This document shows, in pieces, positions 30,620 through 35,174 of a DNA stretch of 35,174 nt. The stretch comes from a virus: positions 1 through 35,174 of the IMG/VR virus record IMGVR_UViG_3300017776_005857, one strand, 5' to 3'. The first letter of the stretch is position 1, and the number at the start of each line of letters is the position of its first letter. Below the pieces are notes generated by a model. The model did not search any database. It saw only the letters and a list, made by a program, of their open reading frames with translations, and was not told the origin of the DNA. The position numbers and the translations under genes are program-made.

Positions 30620-31993
30620 ATGGCACTTCCATCGATTTCTGAGTTGACCAAGTACCAATTTGTTCCCAATGATACAGAACTAAAAAGTTATTCTGGTCCC
30701 GACGATGACGGGGCTTCCTTGCCTAAAGGAATGGTTCTCCCCCCGCAAAATATTGTTAAAGTTGTTAAGTATGGCGCAACACAAAATGACTTAGATGACG
30801 ATGGTAATTATGTAAAAGATTATCCTAATCAAACGTGGGGAACTAATAGAGTAACAAATTTTGGCTGGGATAATAATGCAGGTTACAGTGAATGTTTGTC
30901 TGCTCCTATAACAATACAAAATACTGAGTTTAATGAAATTGTTACTTTTAAAGGACATTACTTTAATTACGGAACTCCTTTGATTTGGATAAGCAAAACG
31001 CCAGGTGGTGCTCCAGTAAATGATTACTCTTATGCAAAAAATATTATAGACACTTCTACTAAAATGGAAATCGTTGCTAGGAATGAAAGAGCGGATAGTG
31101 GAGATTTTTCAGCATGGAGAAGGGGTATAAGATGGAAAGGAACAGACGATCCTCACGGAATTAAAGTTAGTTGGAGACACCGAAATTTAGACGATGCTGA
31201 AGATAACGGCACGCCTAATAATAAAAGTTTACCTCTAATTGTAGGAAAAAATTACTATGTCAATTATTGGTGGCACAGAGATAATTTAGGAAACTCTGGT
31301 GTTGAATACACCAAAGGATTTGGACCTGTATGGAAAGAAGGTACCCCGCCGCCCAATGTTATTCCAGGAGTTCCTTTTTGGACTTCTAAAAAAACGCTCA
31401 ATCCCAAGATAACAGTTATTACTGATGAAATGCCTACAAAAGAAAAAGAAATTCTTTCGTTTGAAGTAAAAACAAATCTACCAAATCAAATTGTCGTGCC
31501 TTTTAAACTTACTCCTGGGTCTACGAGAGGAGTAATACGATGGTATGTTCCTAAAGTCTATACCACATATGAAGACGGACAACAAGACAGTTTTAAATTG
31601 AGTCAGCTTACAACAAATAGAAACAATACATTTATAGATGAAACTGTTTCAGGTACAACAGGACTTTTTGCGAGAGAGTCAAAATATTCAGCAGATTATT
31701 TTTTAGGCGTTTCGGATGTTTTAGGTGAAGTAAGCACAAACAATCGTTGGAATTCACCGTTTGACGAATTTTATTATGACACAACTACTAATCGACCATA
31801 TATGAAAATGGAATATATTATATCAAATGATCCGAACGCACCGAACTTCTACAAAACGTCTCCTGTTTTTTCAGGAAATGAAGAAAAATTATATCTAATT
31901 TTTAACTGGCCAGGAAAAGAATCTTATCGATATGGATCACCAGGAGATTTGTACTTTGAAATAGAAAGAGAAGAACTTTACACTTCTTTGTAA
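30620..31993 (+). CDS. Unknown virion protein, beta-rich (457 aa)
   Basis: 457 residues behind AAGGAT. The composition is that of an extracellular beta-structured protein: many aromatic residues, Asn, Gly and Pro (YNYGTPLIWISKTPGG style segments), few helices, one cysteine. It has no recognised domain. Location directly before gene 25 suggests a baseplate or short-fibre-like component. It could be species-specific and involved in host contact. Confidence 0.65.
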   Translation: MALPSISELTKYQFVPNDTELKSYSGPDDDGASLPKGMVLPPQNIVKVVKYGATQNDLDDDGNYVKDYPNQTWGTNRVTNFGWDNNAGYSECLSAPITIQNTEFNEIVTFKGHYFNYGTPLIWISKTPGGAPVNDYSYAKNIIDTSTKMEIVARNERADSGDFSAWRRGIRWKGTDDPHGIKVSWRHRNLDDAEDNGTPNNKSLPLIVGKNYYVNYWWHRDNLGNSGVEYTKGFGPVWKEGTPPPNVIPGVPFWTSKKTLNPKITVITDEMPTKEKEILSFEVKTNLPNQIVVPFKLTPGSTRGVIRWYVPKVYTTYEDGQQDSFKLSQLTTNRNNTFIDETVSGTTGLFARESKYSADYFLGVSDVLGEVSTNNRWNSPFDEFYYDTTTNRPYMKMEYIISNDPNAPNFYKTSPVFSGNEEKLYLIFNWPGKESYRYGSPGDLYFEIEREELYTSL

Positions 31994-32007
31994 ACATCAA
32001 AAGGACG

Positions 32008-32015
32008 TATAAATA
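32008..32015 (+). promoter_or_regulatory. T4-type late promoter motif before gene 25
   Basis: Exact TATAAATA in the 26-bp gap before gene 25. With T4 spacing transcription would begin at about 32021, on the ATG itself, so it would serve genes 6 and 7 rather than 25, or produce a leaderless 25 message. The ribosome site AAAGGA lies 15 nt before the ATG, upstream of the motif. Confidence 0.55.
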
Positions 32016-32019
32016 ACAG

Positions 32020-32427
32020 ATGCTTAACATAAAACCAGAATACGCACGATATTATAAAGATATAGATTTGTCTTTTACGTCAAATGCTATGACTAAAGAC
32101 GTGGATAAATTTTTTGATGTTAAGGCAGTTAAACAATCCTTAAAGATTTTGTTGTTGACTTCCTATTATGAGCGGTTATATCATCCAGAAATCGGGTCGC
32201 CACTGGCGGGCCTGTTGTTTGAGCCAGTAGACGCGCTGACTGCCGCGGCAATGGAAAAGACAATCGAACAAATCATAGTTAATTATGAACCAAGAGTTGC
32301 ATTAGAATCAGTGGTAGTTACGCCCAATGAAGATCAAAACTCATATCGTTTACAAATTAATTTTTTTGTTGTAGGTATTGATGCACCAGCACAAACATTT
32401 GTCTCAACACTTTATAGAGCAAGGTAA
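32020..32427 (+). CDS. 25: Baseplate wedge gp25 (GPW/gp25 family)
   Basis: 135 residues, as T4 gp25 (132). KQSLKILLLTSYYERLYHPE followed by IGSPLAGLLFEPV and the NYEPRV motif (the core EPR signature of this family) are all present. Gp25 forms the conserved ring of the contractile baseplate and has homologues in type VI secretion. Next gene starts 7 nt downstream. Confidence 0.95.
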   Translation: MLNIKPEYARYYKDIDLSFTSNAMTKDVDKFFDVKAVKQSLKILLLTSYYERLYHPEIGSPLAGLLFEPVDALTAAAMEKTIEQIIVNYEPRVALESVVVTPNEDQNSYRLQINFFVVGIDAPAQTFVSTLYRAR

Positions 32428-32433
32428 TTAAAA

Positions 32434-34326
32434 ATGCCACAATTACAAGTTACAGAATTAGAATTTGAGCAAATTAAAACAAATCTAAAAAACTTTATGC
32501 GAAATCAATCTGAGTTTTCAGATTATGATTTCGACGGTGCTGGACTAAATGTTCTTTTAGATGTTCTTGCATACAATACTCACTATAACGGCGTTCTAGC
32601 ACATATGCTTGCTAATGAATCTTTTATTGATTCTGCAATTAAACGATCTTCTGTTGTGTCGATTGCTAAAGCCCTTGGATATACTCCTTCAAGCAATTTT
32701 GGTGCTGTGGCGTATGGTAATTTGACGGTTACTCCTTCACCTACATACACATCTAATTATTTAACAATAGATAAATCAGTGTTGTTTTCTGCGCTCAGTG
32801 TAACTGGATCGTTGTCTTTTTGTGTTGATGGTTCTTACAGTGCTACTAAAAACTCTGACGGGAATTTTGTTTTTGAAAATATTAAATTAAAACAAGGTTC
32901 AAGAGTTTTTAATAGTTTTGTAGCAGACTCACAAACGTTAGCTGGACCATTTACTGTACCGAATGAAAATGTCGATTTGTCTACGTTATTGATTCGTGTT
33001 CAGAATTCTAGAAACGATTTAGAAGTAACTACTTTTTTCCCATACAAAAACATTATTGATGTTAATTCTTCTAGTAAAGTGTATTTTGTAGATGAAGAAT
33101 TTGATGGACTTTTTAACATTCGTTTCGGAGATGGTATCATAGGTCAAGCGTTAGAAGCAGGCAATCTTGTAAATGTCGAGTATCTAGTTTCATCTGGAGC
33201 GTCTGGAAACAGTCTCAGAACTTTTTCGTCTACTTCTAACATCACGGGAAGTGCAGAGTCAGTGGGTTTTGAAACCACCTCTCCTTCTTCTGGGGGTAGA
33301 GCGAAAGAGTCAATTGACAGCATTAGATTCAATGCGCCTCTTCACAATGCTACAAAAGGCAGAGTAGTAACCGCAATTGATTATGAGACATTGATTAAAC
33401 AAACATATGCAAATGTTCAGTCAGTTTCAGTTTGGGGAGGAGAGTTTAATAATCCCCCAATATATGGGAAAGTTTTTATCTCTGCTCAACCAGTTGCAGG
33501 CGCAATTATTACAGACACACAAAAAGAAGAAATTATTAACAATGTAATTCTTCCCAGAAGCTCTATTTCAGTTATACCAGAATTTGTTGATCCAGATATT
33601 ACATATGTGTTTATTGATGGGAAGGTAACTTACAATCCACAAAAAACATTCCTTACAGCATTTGATATTCAAGAAGCCGCGACTACGGCGATTGAAACAT
33701 ACTTTAATACTGAGTTAAATACTTTAGGAAAAGATTTCTATTTCTCAAAAGCACATGATTACATTAAAGATTCTTCTCCTTCTATTCTTTCGGTGAGTAT
33801 TGATAACGGCTTGCAGAAAAGAATATCGCCTATTTTTAATTTCATGTCCTCTTACGATATTCGTTTTAATGCAAAATTGCACCCGCGAGATATTAAGAGT
33901 ACATATTTTGATATTGAAATTTCTGAGAGTACAATTCAAAAAGTTCGTCTAGCAGACGTACCAGATACTAGCGTTAAGCCGCCTTCTTATAGCGGTACTG
34001 GAACAATGTACATTCAAAATACTGCTGGCACTAATCTAGCATCGGTAGGTACAGTAAACTATGATACTGGTCAAATGACTCTTCAAATGAAAGTGATGTC
34101 ACTATATGGCGCCGATCAAACACTGAAAATTAATGTATACCTACATGATGACGCAAAAGATGTAAGCACTGAAATATTAACAAGTACAACCATCGCTCAA
34201 ACATCAGGTGCTGTGTTTGCCAAGCCTTCTAGTAACACGGTTTTAACACTGGATGATTCGGTTAATGATGTTATCACGGGTGCAAGCTCCGGTGTAAGTA
34301 TAGAAGTAGTTTCTAAAGTAGAATAA
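32434..34326 (+). CDS. 6: Baseplate wedge gp6 (gpJ-like)
   Basis: 630 residues, as T4 gp6 (660). It begins with ELEFEQIKTNLKNFMRNQSE followed by FSDYDFDGAGLNVLLDVLAY and NTHYNGVLAHMLANESFIDS, the standard gp6 start. The middle has FNIRFGDGIIGQ and NATKGRVVTAIDYETLIKQT, the gpJ-type core. It forms the wedge ring with gp25 and gp7. Confidence 0.94.
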   Translation: MPQLQVTELEFEQIKTNLKNFMRNQSEFSDYDFDGAGLNVLLDVLAYNTHYNGVLAHMLANESFIDSAIKRSSVVSIAKALGYTPSSNFGAVAYGNLTVTPSPTYTSNYLTIDKSVLFSALSVTGSLSFCVDGSYSATKNSDGNFVFENIKLKQGSRVFNSFVADSQTLAGPFTVPNENVDLSTLLIRVQNSRNDLEVTTFFPYKNIIDVNSSSKVYFVDEEFDGLFNIRFGDGIIGQALEAGNLVNVEYLVSSGASGNSLRTFSSTSNITGSAESVGFETTSPSSGGRAKESIDSIRFNAPLHNATKGRVVTAIDYETLIKQTYANVQSVSVWGGEFNNPPIYGKVFISAQPVAGAIITDTQKEEIINNVILPRSSISVIPEFVDPDITYVFIDGKVTYNPQKTFLTAFDIQEAATTAIETYFNTELNTLGKDFYFSKAHDYIKDSSPSILSVSIDNGLQKRISPIFNFMSSYDIRFNAKLHPRDIKSTYFDIEISESTIQKVRLADVPDTSVKPPSYSGTGTMYIQNTAGTNLASVGTVNYDTGQMTLQMKVMSLYGADQTLKINVYLHDDAKDVSTEILTSTTIAQTSGAVFAKPSSNTVLTLDDSVNDVITGASSGVSIEVVSKVE

Positions 34327-34335
34327 GGATAATAC

Positions 34336-35174
34336 GTGTCACACTTTATACCTCAGGCAGCAAGATATGTTGAAAGCATAACAATCATTAATGCTGGCTC
34401 AGGGTTTACTTCCGTTCCAACTATTACTATTAGTGGTGGCGGCGGTACTGGTGCAACAGCAACTTGCGAAATACTTAATGGTGAAATTTTTAAAGTAAAC
34501 GTCACTGCTCCAGGAGACGGTTATACTTCTGCGCCTACGATCACAGTAAGTGGAGGTGGCGGCGCAGACGCAGTACTGACCCCTGTTCTAGGTTATGCAC
34601 TGCAATCTTCAGAGTATCAAGATGTTGAATTGTCTTATAGAATTGCAGAACAGTTTCCACAATTTTTTGCTGAAGATTATCCTAAATTTATTAAATTCGT
34701 AGAAAAATACTATGAATACATGGATCAACAGCATGATAAAATTCTCAATCCCGATATTGAATTTTACAAGGGCCACTATATTGATGAGTGGGCTAAACAA
34801 TTAGGATTGAAATTTCCCAAACATGCCCTCGCAGATAAACAACTATTATACAGTCACATTAATGATATTTACGAAGCAAAGGGTTCTATAAAGAGCATTA
34901 AAGCATTTTTTAAATTTGTTTATAATGCTGACGTAGAAGTAGAGTATCCTTCTCAGTTTATTTTTAAATCGTCTGACGGTCTTTGGGTAGAAGAACAAGC
35001 AGTTAAAGTTCAAGCAAATACCTTTACAAATTCTGTAACAGGAGAAGAAGAAGAGTACTCTCTTTTTGATTTGTCCGGTAAGGCGGCAAAATTAAAATAT
35101 TTTGAATCTGTGGGATCTATTACACTGGAAAGATATGTTGATCTGGCTGTACAATCAACTACAAAAATTGCATA
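34336..35174 (+). CDS. Baseplate wedge gp7-like protein, partial (C-terminus outside window)
   Basis: Starts at GTG 34336 with AAGGAT 8 nt upstream and stays open to the window end (279 codons). After two Gly-rich repeats (residues 12-85) comes a block EQFPQFFAEDYPKFIKFVEK followed by YYEYMDQQ, and KGSIKSIKAFFKFVYNADVE, which are features of the wedge protein that follows gp6 in marine T4-likes. The position after gene 6 fits gp7. Whether it is one large protein or a shorter one cannot be told. The N-terminal repeats are an added feature. Confidence 0.72.
   Translation, partial: MSHFIPQAARYVESITIINAGSGFTSVPTITISGGGGTGATATCEILNGEIFKVNVTAPGDGYTSAPTITVSGGGGADAVLTPVLGYALQSSEYQDVELSYRIAEQFPQFFAEDYPKFIKFVEKYYEYMDQQHDKILNPDIEFYKGHYIDEWAKQLGLKFPKHALADKQLLYSHINDIYEAKGSIKSIKAFFKFVYNADVEVEYPSQFIFKSSDGLWVEEQAVKVQANTFTNSVTGEEEEYSLFDLSGKAAKLKYFESVGSITLERYVDLAVQSTTKIA
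34369..34590 (+). repeat. Two tandem Gly-rich fibre-like protein repeats in the gp7-like gene
   Basis: Two ~35-residue units share the pattern xVxxxGxGYTSxPTITxSGGGGxxA (residues 12-46 and 51-85; GSGFTSVPTITISGGGGTGA and GDGYTSAPTITVSGGGGADA). This beta repeat is common in phage fibre-like proteins. At DNA level the copies differ. Confidence 0.75.

Noticed and set aside
1-35174. tRNA genes, CRISPR arrays, insertion sequences, integrase or attachment sites
   Set aside because: None recognised on reading both strands; no cloverleaf-like block, no regularly spaced direct repeats, no transposase or recombinase motif.

Overview
This window is part of the genome of a T4-like contractile-tailed phage (myovirus). 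The call rests on recognisable T4-type proteins: gp33, gp59, gp32, gp26, gp51, gp4, gp48, gp53, gp5, a PAAR tip, gp25, gp6 and a gp7-like protein, with PhoH and several very small conserved-looking genes. The DNA is AT-rich. Promoters of perfect sigma-70 type, Shine-Dalgarno sites and a lipobox protein point to a Gram-negative host. Overall the gene set looks most like marine T4-like phages of the cyanophage/pelagiphage kind; that is my judgement by reading, not a database result.

Layout. (1) 1-811: left edge with a cut-off secreted protein on the minus strand, a perfect TTGACA-17-TATAAT promoter, and two small basic proteins. (2) 774-12721: a 12-kb accessory metabolic island. Its plus half (774-8783) runs beta-ketoacyl synthase, a GNAT-like protein, an unknown protein, a methyltransferase-like protein, a radical SAM enzyme, an SGNH hydrolase, a UDP-sugar dehydrogenase and a NodU/TobZ carbamoyltransferase. 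Its minus half (12721-8752) runs a 2OG-Fe(II) oxygenase-like protein, a short DegT/StrS aminotransferase, a glycine-amidinotransferase-like enzyme and a glycosyltransferase-SGNH fusion. The two halves converge and their coding ends overlap. (3) 12754-18793: small core genes, PhoH, a PD-(D/E)XK nuclease, a glycosyltransferase, a sugar epimerase, then the late-transcription and replication genes 33, 59 and 32. (4) 18836-20475: a repeat-rich lipoprotein with a strong terminator, a T4-type endolysin and a small membrane protein. (5) 24908-20472, minus strand: head completion gp4, two structural proteins, gp26, gp51 and a tape-measure-like protein. (6) 24949-35174, plus strand: the baseplate genes.

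How the parts work together. Genes 33/59/32 serve replication and late transcription. T4-type late motifs (TATAAATA) sit at the structural-gene boundaries, and perfect sigma-70 promoters sit before the small early-looking genes and gene 32. The island combines enzyme families that otherwise build aminoglycoside-like or decorated sugars (aminotransferase, amidinotransferase, carbamoyltransferase, sugar dehydrogenase/epimerase, oxygenase, methyltransferase, glycosyltransferases) with a lone ketosynthase. Its product is unknown; modified virion or host-surface glycan, modified DNA, or a small molecule are all possible.

Two points stand out. The island is an unusual combination for a phage. Also, gene 51 has no usable start codon: it lies in the -1 frame behind gene 26, with a T TTT TTC slippery heptamer two codons before the gene 26 stop. 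This looks like a programmed frameshift equivalent to the lambda G/GT tail-chaperone arrangement, and it sits directly between a tube-like gene and the tape-measure gene.
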